Below are positions 1 through 6,626 of a stretch of 8,114 nt of DNA, piece after piece (the first letter of the stretch is position 1; each line of letters opens with the position of its first letter). Under the pieces are notes generated by a model, which was not told the origin of the DNA, searched no databases, and worked only from the letters and a program-made list of their open reading frames with translations. The DNA is from Xanthomonas hortorum. Lineage in GTDB: Bacteria > Pseudomonadota > Gammaproteobacteria > Xanthomonadales > Xanthomonadaceae. Location of the stretch: NCBI RefSeq assembly GCF_002940005.1, contig NZ_MDEF01000138.1, one strand, 5' to 3'. The translations under genes were made by a program, and so were the position numbers.

Positions 1-124
1 ACGGCGCTACGCGCAACGAGGGTCTTGAGTGTCTACGGAACCCTGGGCGTATCAAAATGCTGCGCCAGTTGATTAGGGTGCAAGCAAGGTAAACGCGTAC
101 CTGATACATCTCCAACTAGCGGGG

Positions 125-166
125 CACCCTCACCCCAACCCCTCTCCCGGCGGGAGAGGAGCTTGG
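125..166. repeat. REP-like intergenic palindrome
   Basis: The segment has a C-rich lead-in (CACCCTCACCCCAACC) followed by a perfect inverted repeat, CCTCTCCCG at 141-149 and CGGGAGAGG at 151-159, separated by one base. From memory, this kind of palindrome is scattered between genes in Xanthomonas, Stenotrophomonas and Pseudomonas genomes, where it behaves like a REP element or an mRNA-stabilising stem. It lies 50 bp before the amidase start, so it is probably in the 5' leader of that operon or at the end of an upstream transcript. No T-run follows, so it is not a standard Rho-independent terminator. The palindrome is seen directly; membership of a repeat family is inferred. Confidence 0.6.
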
Positions 167-198
167 ACAACACCCACACCCGCAACTCCCAGCAACCC

Positions 199-205
199 AA
201 GGTGA
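199..205 (+). promoter_or_regulatory. Ribosome binding site of the amidase gene
   Basis: AAGGTGA ends four bases before the ATG at 210 and is a good Shine-Dalgarno sequence. The frame stays open back to a TAG at 117-119, but there is no good start further up and that stretch crosses the intergenic palindrome, so this site decides the start. Confidence 0.7.
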
Positions 206-209
206 CCCC

Positions 210-1670
210 ATGCAACTCCCAGCGCAGTGGCAGGCCGGCATCGATCGCAATACCGAGGTCCTGCGCGGCCACGCGCAGCTGCTCGCCAGCTTCACCGCCC
301 CGCGCCCAACGCAACAGGGCAGCACCACTCCGCGCGGGCAGATCGCCTCCATCGTCAGCACCACCCGCAGCCAGCCCACACTGGCCGCACGCCATGCCAC
401 CCAGACGCTCACGCATATCAACCAAGCCAACGACCGCCTGCGTGCGATCACCCGCCTATTGCCTGCACGCGCCGCCGCCGATGCCACGCGCGTGCAGGCT
501 GCGCTGGCCGGTGGCAGCGATGGCGGCGCGTTGGCCGGCGTGCCGTTCGTGGTCAAGGATCTGTTCGATGTCGCTGGCCAGGTCACCACCGCTGGTGCCG
601 TCGTCCGCGCACAATGCGCACCTGCCACCCGCGATGCGGCTGTGGTGCAACGGCTGAGCGATGCGGGCGCGGTGCTGGTAGGCACCGCCAACATGGATGA
701 ATTCGCCTACGGTTTTGCAACCGTCAACGCGCATTACGGCACCACCGCCAACCCGCACGATCACCGCCATCTGGCCGGCGGTTCGTCGGGCGGCTCGGCT
801 GCCGCGGTGGCCGCCGGTCTGGTGCCATTCGCGCTCGGCTCGGACACCAACGGCTCCATCCGTGTCCCGGCCGCATTGTGCGGCGTGTACGGCCTGCGTC
901 CCACGCATGGCGCGTTGCCGCTGGACGGCGTGTTCGGCTTCGTCGATGCGCTGGATGTGGTCGGCCCGTTCGCCACCTCCATCGCCGATCTACGCCGCGT
1001 CTACGAAGTGATGCTTGGTCACGCGGTTGCCTCCTGCAATGCCGGCAGCTTGCGCATCGCACGCCTGGGTGGCTGGTTCCAACGCAATCTCGACCCCGAC
1101 CTGAATGCCGGCCTCAGCGCATTGCTCACCGCATGCAACAGCACCACCCTCATCGAATTACCCGAAGCAGAACGCGCCCGCGCCGCCGCCTTCGTGCTTA
1201 CCGCTGCCGAGGGTGGCCATCGTCATCGCGCCGGTTTGAGCACGCATGCCGAACAGTTCGACCCGGCCACCCGCGACCGCCTGCTTGCCGGCCTGCAATT
1301 GCCCGCCAGCGCGGTGGCCGATGCACACCGCTTCGCGCACTGGTTCAGCGCCGCCATGCAACGCCTGTGGGACGAGGTGGATGTGCTGATCGCGCCAACC
1401 ACACCGTGCGTGGCACCACGCATCGATCAGGACACCATCCAGATCGACGGCCTGCCGGTGTCCGCGCGCGCCAACTTAGGCATCTTCACCCAACCGCTTG
1501 GGCTTGCCGCCTGCCCGGTATTGGCCGCACCGTTGCCGCGCCCCGGCCGCCTGCCGCTGGGCGTGCAATTGATTGCCGCGCCCGGCCGTGAAGACCGTTT
1601 ATTTGCACTCGCCGCGCAACTCGAACGCGACGGCCTGCTCGCTTTCAGCCAACCGGCGGAGACGCACTGA
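210..1670 (+). CDS. AtzE/HpxY-family amidohydrolase with AtzG-like N-terminus
   Basis: This 486-residue cytoplasmic amidase-signature enzyme hydrolyses a small amide or ureide. The closest families are AtzE (1-carboxybiuret hydrolase of the cyanurate pathway) and HpxY of purine/oxalurate breakdown. The Ser-cisSer-Lys triad is complete: Lys116 (VPFVVKDLFD), cis-Ser192 (AGGSSGGSA) and nucleophile Ser216 (SDTNGSIRVP). The 24-residue gap between the two serines is normal for the fold. The family landmark NMDEFAYGF is at 161-169. The amidase fold begins near residue 44. Residues 3-28 (LPAQW...LLASF) instead resemble the C-terminal half of the small AtzG/HpxX subunit (DUF4089), normally a separate GatC-like partner, so this may be a partial fusion. 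The stop overlaps the start of the next gene as TGATG, indicating coupled translation. Family assignment is firm; the exact substrate is unknown. Confidence 0.88.
   Translation: MQLPAQWQAGIDRNTEVLRGHAQLLASFTAPRPTQQGSTTPRGQIASIVSTTRSQPTLAARHATQTLTHINQANDRLRAITRLLPARAAADATRVQAALAGGSDGGALAGVPFVVKDLFDVAGQVTTAGAVVRAQCAPATRDAAVVQRLSDAGAVLVGTANMDEFAYGFATVNAHYGTTANPHDHRHLAGGSSGGSAAAVAAGLVPFALGSDTNGSIRVPAALCGVYGLRPTHGALPLDGVFGFVDALDVVGPFATSIADLRRVYEVMLGHAVASCNAGSLRIARLGGWFQRNLDPDLNAGLSALLTACNSTTLIELPEAERARAAAFVLTAAEGGHRHRAGLSTHAEQFDPATRDRLLAGLQLPASAVADAHRFAHWFSAAMQRLWDEVDVLIAPTTPCVAPRIDQDTIQIDGLPVSARANLGIFTQPLGLAACPVLAAPLPRPGRLPLGVQLIAAPGREDRLFALAAQLERDGLLAFSQPAETH
1658..1661 (+). promoter_or_regulatory. 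Ribosome binding site inside the amidase end
   Basis: GGAG lies eight bases before the ATG at 1670, within the last codons of the amidase gene. With the TGATG stop-start overlap (TGA 1668-1670, ATG 1670-1672), it supports coupled translation of the pair. Confidence 0.6.
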
Positions 1671-3250
1671 TGCTGCACACCTTGCGCGCGCGTCGCGGCA
1701 TGGTCGTGGCCCCGCATCATCTGGCCGCACAGGCCGGGCGCGATGTCCTGCGCGACGGCGGCAACGCCATCGAAGCCGCCGTCGCCACCGCCGCCTGCCT
1801 GGCCGTGGTGTACCCGCACATGACCGGCATCGGTGGCGACGGCTTCTGGCTGATCCACGAACCCGACGGCCGCGTACACGCCATCGACGCCTGCGGCCGC
1901 GCCGCGCAAGCCGCAACCTTGAACTTCTATCGCGGCCACAGCAGCATTCCGTGGCGCGGCCCCGGCGCGGCCAATACCGTGGCCGGCACCGTGTCCGGCT
2001 GGGCACTCGCCCTGCAGCACGCAGGCGGCAGCTTATCGCTGCAACGCTTATTGCAGGACGCCATTCACCACGCCAGCGACGGCGTACCGGTCACGTTAGG
2101 CGGCGCACACATCGCCGCCAGCAAGAGCGCCGAACTGCGCGTGCAACCCGGCGCCTACGCCAGCATTTTCGAGCCACACGGCGTCCCCCTGCACGAAGGC
2201 GCACTGCTGCAACAAGCGCACCTCGCACGCACCTTGCAACGGCTGGCCGACCATGGCCTGGAGAGTTTCTATCGCGGCGCAGTGGCCGACGACATCGCCG
2301 CCGACCTGCAAGCGCTCGGTAGCCCGCTCAACGGACACGATCTCGCAAGCCATCATGCAGAAACCAGTGTGCCGCTCTCGGTCGCCATCCACGGCGCATA
2401 CCTCTACAACCATGCACCGCCCACGCAAGGCCTCGCCTCACTGCTGATCCTCGCCTTGTTCGATCGCCTGCATGCCGAACAGCCAGACAGCTACGCGCAC
2501 CTGCACGGCCTGATCGAAGCCACCAAACAAGCCTTCCTGATCCGCGACGCACACATCGGCGACCCCGCCTGGATGACGCTCGACGCACAGGCCCTGCTAG
2601 ACGACAAGGCCGCACTCGACGCGCTCGCCGCACGCATCGACATGCGCACCGCACTGCCCTGGCCGCAACCCTCGCAGGCCGGCGACACCGTCTGGTTCGG
2701 CGCCATCGACGCGCACGGCCGCGCCGTCAGCTGCATCCAGTCGACGTATTTCGAATTCGGCTCCGGCCTGGTGCTGCCGCGCACCGGCATCACCTGGCAA
2801 AACCGCGGCTGCAGCTTCCGCCTCGCCGCCGACGGCTGTAACGCCCTCGCACCGGGCCGCAAACCCTTCCACACCCTCAATCCCGCACTCGCCACTTTCG
2901 ACGACGGCCGTGTCATGGCCTACGGCACCATGGGCGGTGAAGGCCAACCACAAACCCAGGCCGCCCTCTTCTCCCGCTACGCGCGCTTCGGCGTGCCGCT
3001 GCAACAGGCCATCACGGCACCGCGCTGGTTGCTCGGCCGCACCTGGGGCGAAGACAGCACTTCACTGAAGTTGGAAGACCGCTTTGATCCAGCAGTCGTG
3101 CAGGCACTACGCGATGCCGGGCATGCGGTGGAGCTGCTGCCCGCATATACCTCGGTCATGGGGCACGCGGGTGCATTGGTGCGCGAGGTGGATGGCGTGA
3201 TCAGTGGAGCAAGCGATCCGCGCTCGGATGGTGCGGTGGCTGGGTGGTGA
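1670..3250 (+). CDS. hpxW: HpxW-like oxamate amidohydrolase (gamma-glutamyltransferase fold)
   Basis: This 526-residue Ntn hydrolase belongs to the gamma-glutamyltransferase superfamily. The N-terminal half carries the family block GNAIEAAVATAACLAVVYPH (31-50) followed by MTGIGGDGF (51-59). The proenzyme should cleave itself before Thr340 (AGDTVWFGAID), giving a large chain of about 339 residues and a small chain of about 187 with Thr340 as nucleophile. The small chain contains MGGEGQPQTQ (421-430), the form I associate with HpxW, and ends GASDPRSDGAVAGW. The protein has no signal peptide and the fold starts within the first 15 residues, so it should be cytoplasmic, unlike periplasmic glutathione-degrading Ggt. 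In Klebsiella, HpxW converts oxamate to oxalate and ammonia; coupling here to an HpxY/AtzE amidase supports a similar nitrogen-scavenging role. A general gamma-glutamyltransferase or another amidase specificity remains possible. Confidence 0.8.
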   Translation: MLHTLRARRGMVVAPHHLAAQAGRDVLRDGGNAIEAAVATAACLAVVYPHMTGIGGDGFWLIHEPDGRVHAIDACGRAAQAATLNFYRGHSSIPWRGPGAANTVAGTVSGWALALQHAGGSLSLQRLLQDAIHHASDGVPVTLGGAHIAASKSAELRVQPGAYASIFEPHGVPLHEGALLQQAHLARTLQRLADHGLESFYRGAVADDIAADLQALGSPLNGHDLASHHAETSVPLSVAIHGAYLYNHAPPTQGLASLLILALFDRLHAEQPDSYAHLHGLIEATKQAFLIRDAHIGDPAWMTLDAQALLDDKAALDALAARIDMRTALPWPQPSQAGDTVWFGAIDAHGRAVSCIQSTYFEFGSGLVLPRTGITWQNRGCSFRLAADGCNALAPGRKPFHTLNPALATFDDGRVMAYGTMGGEGQPQTQAALFSRYARFGVPLQQAITAPRWLLGRTWGEDSTSLKLEDRFDPAVVQALRDAGHAVELLPAYTSVMGHAGALVREVDGVISGASDPRSDGAVAGW

Positions 3251-3272
3251 CGGATGGGGCCTAGATCCGTCA
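3248..3272. other. Stem-loop over the stop codon, weak terminator candidate
   Basis: TGACGGAT (3248-3255) and ATCCGTCA (3265-3272) form a perfect 8-bp stem with a 9-base loop. The TGA stop of the hpxW-like gene is the first three bases of the stem. No T-run follows, so it could pause transcription or protect the 3' end, but it is not a typical intrinsic terminator. It marks the end of the GC-rich operon. Confidence 0.4.
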
Positions 3273-3363
3273 ATGCTGTGACTGATAACTTCAGCGAAGA
3301 ACTTAACTGATGATTCATGTTAGGCAAACTAACTTCCCCTGATCATTTGCGCGGAACGAGTCA

Positions 3364-4011
3364 ATGCGATTTTCAAGAACCGTCCTGCTTTCGATACTCG
3401 CGCTATGCGGAACGACACTCTGTGCTTGCGCGCATACCTCGGCCGATGCAATACAGCCACCCGCGAAGGAGCATGGCACTATGACCTCGACTAACAGTAA
3501 ATCGGCTAGCACCTCTGAACTCAGCGCCGACGAGATCGGCAAGCGGTTCTTGAAACTGATCGGTGCTCTGAAATCCTCCAGCGATCTCAACCCTGAGCAT
3601 GTGAATGAAGTGATCGGAGTTCGCCTTGAACACTTCAACGCGATTCCAGGGCAGCGAGTCGAATCCTTTGCCTACAGCCAACTATTAAGAGGCGATTGGT
3701 CATACGAAATTCAGTACCTGCCGTCAGCCGCTATGCGTAGCCCTGGCGTGTCGCTGGACTTCGTGCACAAGTCAGATAGATATGCAGCCATGACGGATAT
3801 TTGTCAGCTCAGTTTCGAGGATTACCACAACGCCATGAAGGCAATGGGCTTTGGCGATGCGCCTAACTACGGCGAACTTGGCCAGCTCATTGATTGGCGC
3901 TATCACAAAGACGGCATGACGGTCTCTATTGCTTCCAGGCCTGAAGTAACAGCGCTTGATGGCAAGAAATATCGCGCCTGCGTAACGTCGATTTCCACCG
4001 TGAATGAGTAG
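3364..4011 (+). CDS. Probable X-T4SS immunity lipoprotein (X-Tfi)
   Basis: This 215-residue protein has an N-terminal secretion signal: Arg2/Arg5, a hydrophobic core (VLLSILALCGTTL), then a lipobox-like L-C-A-C with Cys22 as the likely lipidated residue. Ala at +2 favours the outer membrane, facing the periplasm. A Ser/Thr-rich linker (about 38-54) leads to a mixed alpha/beta domain (55-215) that I cannot assign to an enzyme family. Three cysteines beyond the signal region are not expected; only Cys147 and Cys206 are present and could pair. In X-T4SS systems each effector is encoded just downstream of a small, often lipoprotein, periplasmic inhibitor. The toxin gene begins 14 bp after this stop, so I infer that this is its immunity protein. 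The start is set by the signal sequence; the ribosome site (GGAACGAG before 3361) is weak. Function is inferred from position and signal. Confidence 0.65.
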   Translation: MRFSRTVLLSILALCGTTLCACAHTSADAIQPPAKEHGTMTSTNSKSASTSELSADEIGKRFLKLIGALKSSSDLNPEHVNEVIGVRLEHFNAIPGQRVESFAYSQLLRGDWSYEIQYLPSAAMRSPGVSLDFVHKSDRYAAMTDICQLSFEDYHNAMKAMGFGDAPNYGELGQLIDWRYHKDGMTVSIASRPEVTALDGKKYRACVTSISTVNE

Positions 4012-4014
4012 GAG
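4011..4014 (+). promoter_or_regulatory. Ribosome binding site of the effector gene
   Basis: GGAG begins on the last base of the immunity gene's TAG stop and lies 11 bases before the ATG at 4026. The spacing is a little long but it is the only candidate. It ties translation of the toxin to that of its inhibitor. Confidence 0.5.
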
Positions 4015-4025
4015 CATCTACCGAC

Positions 4026-5846
4026 ATGGCTAGTCCAAATGCTCAACTTGAAGCGGCTTTGAAGCAATTCGCAAGTCAATCAGGTGTTACGCCAGATCAA
4101 GTTGCGCAACTTAGCTCGGCCGTAGTTGCTGACTCACAACAGCTTGGGCTTCTCAATCAAGATGCCCAGAATGGGCACTTGAAAGCATTTGCACTGCAAG
4201 GTTCTACAGGACAACGAAATCTTGCTGGAAGTTACGATATTCAGTCCGGGACCGTCACTCTACCGGCAGCTGATTTTCAATCCTCTGGCGCTAGACACAA
4301 CCCGGATCTGCAAGCAACTCTCAGGCTGCAGCATATGTCGATCGAATTTTCCCAGAAGACATATCTGGATGCATCGAGGGCGACTCATCCAGTGACGCAA
4401 GATATGGTCAACAACCTCCAATCGACCATCAATGGCTCGCCAGTGCTTGCAGATGAGATCAAGCGAGCGGTAATGACCACCGACAAGGGTGATCCGCCGC
4501 ATAAGCATTTAGAACACTTCGACTTTATACCTCCAGGATTCACGGCTGGTGGCACCTACAGCGCTAGCAGTCACTCCATGAACATGCCTGCTGCCAGATT
4601 ACAGGGAAGGTCTGCGGCAAACCCTAACGGGTACGACCCTAATGACATGACGTTTGTCCTCGGACACGAGATTCAACACGGTTTCAATGCCCCCGAAAGA
4701 AGGCTAGCGAACGCGGCGTTCCACAACGATGCCGTTTCCATAGCTAAAAGTACAAATCCTGTTTACGATTACACGCGCGTCTTCGCCACTTCCATTCAAG
4801 CAAGCAGAGACGACGAAGCGAAAGCAGAAATTGCAGGTTGGAACGCGTTACTGAGTAGACAAAAGCAGGGCAATCCAGCTGCAGGCTTACCAGAAATGAA
4901 TGCTCTAGGAAACCGCAGGATTGAAGATTTTATCGTCAAGCCACAGGGTGCCGGCGCAACTATTCAGCCACGGCCAGGACTAAAATTCGACCCGGATGGT
5001 CAGCTACAAATGTCGCCGACAAATGTTGCGGCAATGGGACAACATTACTTCAATAGACCAGATCCGACACACCCTATCCCAGGTCGAAACCCAATTGGAA
5101 TCGGGGATAGAGGTACATCAGACTATCCAAACTATTACGCGACTTCAGGGGTAGAGCATATAGTTGAGTACGAAAGGAAGTATGCAAGGCCCATACAGGG
5201 TGTGATGCCTGCTGTAACCGTCAATATGGCCTCTGTCGGAATGAAAGAGCCGATCATTGAAGCTGAGGGTTTGGACTTTGGCAAGAACAAGGCTCCCTTT
5301 CCTTACTACGACAGCAGCACAACACCACCAGTCCTCCATCACTTCGATCACACCCAGGATGGAACCGTAAATCCGGCACATGATCATAAATATGTACCAG
5401 TCGCGCCCACATCCAGTTCGACTCTAGCCCAGAGTGGTCCAGACGACCCAGATCATCCCGACCACGCCATGCTTGAGCAGATCCGCGATGGCATGCGTAA
5501 GATCGACGAAAGTGTTGGCAAGCCTTATGACGAAATGAGTGAGCGGGCCAGCCGATGCTTACTGGCCGCATGTAAAGACAACCGCGAGAGTTACCCAGAA
5601 GCGGCAGATCGCTCCATGGCCAGCAACGCGTTGACCCGCGTAGATCACGTGGTGATGAGCAAGACCGGCAACCTGTTTGCGGTAAAGGCCGGCTGGACGA
5701 CCCGGCGAACAAGCGCGTGCATGTGCAAATTGATCAAGCGATCAACATTCCGATTGAGCAATCAGACCAGAAGTTGCTGGCAGCTAATCAGGCGATTGCA
5801 CAGGAAAGACAGGTCACGCAACAACAGGAACTCGCGCGTGGGGTGA
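4026..5846 (+). CDS. X-T4SS effector: HEXXH metallopeptidase with frameshifted XVIPCD
   Basis: As written, the frame gives 606 residues. Residues 1-200 form an N-terminal region without a fold I recognise. VLGHEIQHGF at 211-220 is a zinc-metallopeptidase HEXXH motif (His214, Glu215, His218). DDEAKAEIAGW (262-272) follows and may supply the third zinc ligand through Glu264 or Glu268, as in gluzincins. A His/Asp/Pro-rich linker (435-480) leads to the XVIPCD from about 470 (DPDHPDHAMLEQIRDGM, then LTRVDHVVMSKTGNLFAVK), the signal that docks effectors on VirD4 of the antibacterial type IV secretion system. After Lys554 the sequence changes abruptly into a basic, non-family tail of 52 residues, while the expected family sequence continues in the -1 frame. 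A one-base deletion near 5687 explains this. The intact protein would have 617 residues. Export is therefore probably impaired unless the base loss is a sequencing error. No secretion signal of the Sec type is seen, as expected for this pathway. Confidence 0.82.
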   Translation: MASPNAQLEAALKQFASQSGVTPDQVAQLSSAVVADSQQLGLLNQDAQNGHLKAFALQGSTGQRNLAGSYDIQSGTVTLPAADFQSSGARHNPDLQATLRLQHMSIEFSQKTYLDASRATHPVTQDMVNNLQSTINGSPVLADEIKRAVMTTDKGDPPHKHLEHFDFIPPGFTAGGTYSASSHSMNMPAARLQGRSAANPNGYDPNDMTFVLGHEIQHGFNAPERRLANAAFHNDAVSIAKSTNPVYDYTRVFATSIQASRDDEAKAEIAGWNALLSRQKQGNPAAGLPEMNALGNRRIEDFIVKPQGAGATIQPRPGLKFDPDGQLQMSPTNVAAMGQHYFNRPDPTHPIPGRNPIGIGDRGTSDYPNYYATSGVEHIVEYERKYARPIQGVMPAVTVNMASVGMKEPIIEAEGLDFGKNKAPFPYYDSSTTPPVLHHFDHTQDGTVNPAHDHKYVPVAPTSSSTLAQSGPDDPDHPDHAMLEQIRDGMRKIDESVGKPYDEMSERASRCLLAACKDNRESYPEAADRSMASNALTRVDHVVMSKTGNLFAVKAGWTTRRTSACMCKLIKRSTFRLSNQTRSCWQLIRRLHRKDRSRNNRNSRVG

Positions 5847-5878
5847 GTGATCCCAACCAAGGCGGACCTACAAGATGA
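5687..5878 (+). pseudogene. Displaced C-terminal end of the XVIPCD
   Basis: Read from 5687 in the frame one base earlier than the effector gene, this stretch encodes GRLDDPANKRVHVQIDQ, then IPIEQSDQKLLAANQ, then a Gln-rich end closing at a TGA (5876-5878). This is the usual ending of an XVIPCD: the conserved FAVxGxLxDPAxxRxHV block is completed when joined to FAVK of the main frame, and Gln-rich tails are typical. It has no start of its own. It is therefore the broken-off end of the effector, not a separate gene. Confidence 0.85.
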
Positions 5879-5975
5879 GGCATGCAGCAGACTCTGCTCA
5901 TACCCCACCAACAGGCTAGCTCAATCTAATAAATTGGCAATTCACCTCTCCAAGCATCCTAAATCCATTCTCACC
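5879..5975. other. Convergent intergenic gap
   Basis: This 97-bp gap separates two convergent genes, the effector on the plus strand and the restriction-modification gene on the minus strand. It holds a GCTAGC hexamer and the near-palindrome AATTGGCAATT (5933-5943), but I find no hairpin with a T-run on either strand, so termination of both transcripts is not explained by the sequence. Confidence 0.5.
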
Positions 5976-6626
5976 TTACTCGCCCTCGGCTTCGATAAAC
6001 TTATCAGACAAGCATGCTGGCAGGACGCGTAGATAGGTTGCGGCGTCCTCGGCCACACGAAGTTGAGTTTCTGGCCGATCGGCAAGGCGTTGTGCCCATT
6101 CGCGACCTGGGTGTAGTACATCCCACCTAGGACGCATACCCGCATGGCGCCCTTTACCTGGATTGTGATTTCCAAATCCGTCGATAAGTGAGTTCCAAAC
6201 AGGAGTAAATCTCGAAATTATCAATGATTCGCCTAGTGGAATCCAGATGTCATCAACTACAAGGAAGCGACAAAAGAAATCCTCAATATTTAAATTTACA
6301 GCCGCCCTGATACTGTCCGCATGCTCTTTTAATCGCTTATAAAGAACTTTTCCGACAGGGATCTCACTATTGGCGCCCACACGTGCACCTGCGGGAACTG
6401 CCTTACCGACGTAGATCGGAAGCATGAATTTCCCATTTAAATTAAGTCGGGACACTTGTGCATAAGCACCAAAATTACCAGTGTAATAAATGGCATAAAT
6501 GCCAGCACCATCAAAAGCAGATAGTTCGGCCAGCTGATGAACCTCCTTAGTCAGCAGAGCCTCAGCAACACTCGCACCCAAGTTCTTTTTGTCCAATGGG
6601 TTAAACGGAATAACTTTAGCAGTCAT
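5976..6626 (-). other. Eco29kI-type endonuclease part, possible internal start
   Basis: The ATG at 6626-6624 (Met405 of the fusion) would start a 216-residue protein covering the whole GIY-YIG endonuclease, close to the length of free R.Eco29kI. An A/G-rich AAGAAAG lies five to six bases upstream and could act as a weak ribosome site. The endonuclease might therefore also be made alone from the same message. No expression evidence can be read from sequence. Confidence 0.45.

Larger units (their letters stand above)
1..209. other. Non-coding left flank
   Basis: I see no supportable gene here. The plus-strand frames close at positions 25-27, 70-72 and 90-92, and the short peptides they would encode match no family I recognise. 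An upstream gene could have its 3' end here, but nothing proves it. The stretch contains the palindrome at 141-159 and one copy of a 12-bp direct repeat at 182-193. Confidence 0.5.

Noticed and set aside
33..425. Minus-strand 130-codon frame at the left edge
   Set aside because: It runs antisense through the amidase start and the intergenic palindrome and has no family resemblance or ribosome site.
1573..2322. 249-codon Arg-rich plus-strand frame across the amidase-hpxW boundary
   Set aside because: It is an Arg/Ala-rich shadow typical of GC-rich genes read out of frame; both real genes here show catalytic motifs in another frame.
3319..3333. GTTAG-GCAAA-CTAAC hairpin before the immunity gene
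   Set aside because: A 5-bp AT-rich stem is too weak to call an operator or terminator.
5254..5712. 152-codon minus-strand frame
   Set aside because: It is antisense to the effector, where the XVIPCD motifs prove the plus strand is coding.
5847..6032. Small plus-strand frame of 61 codons after the effector
   Set aside because: It starts at a GTG with no ribosome site, overlaps both the displaced XVIPCD end in another frame and the antisense of the endonuclease, and its peptide has no recognisable character.
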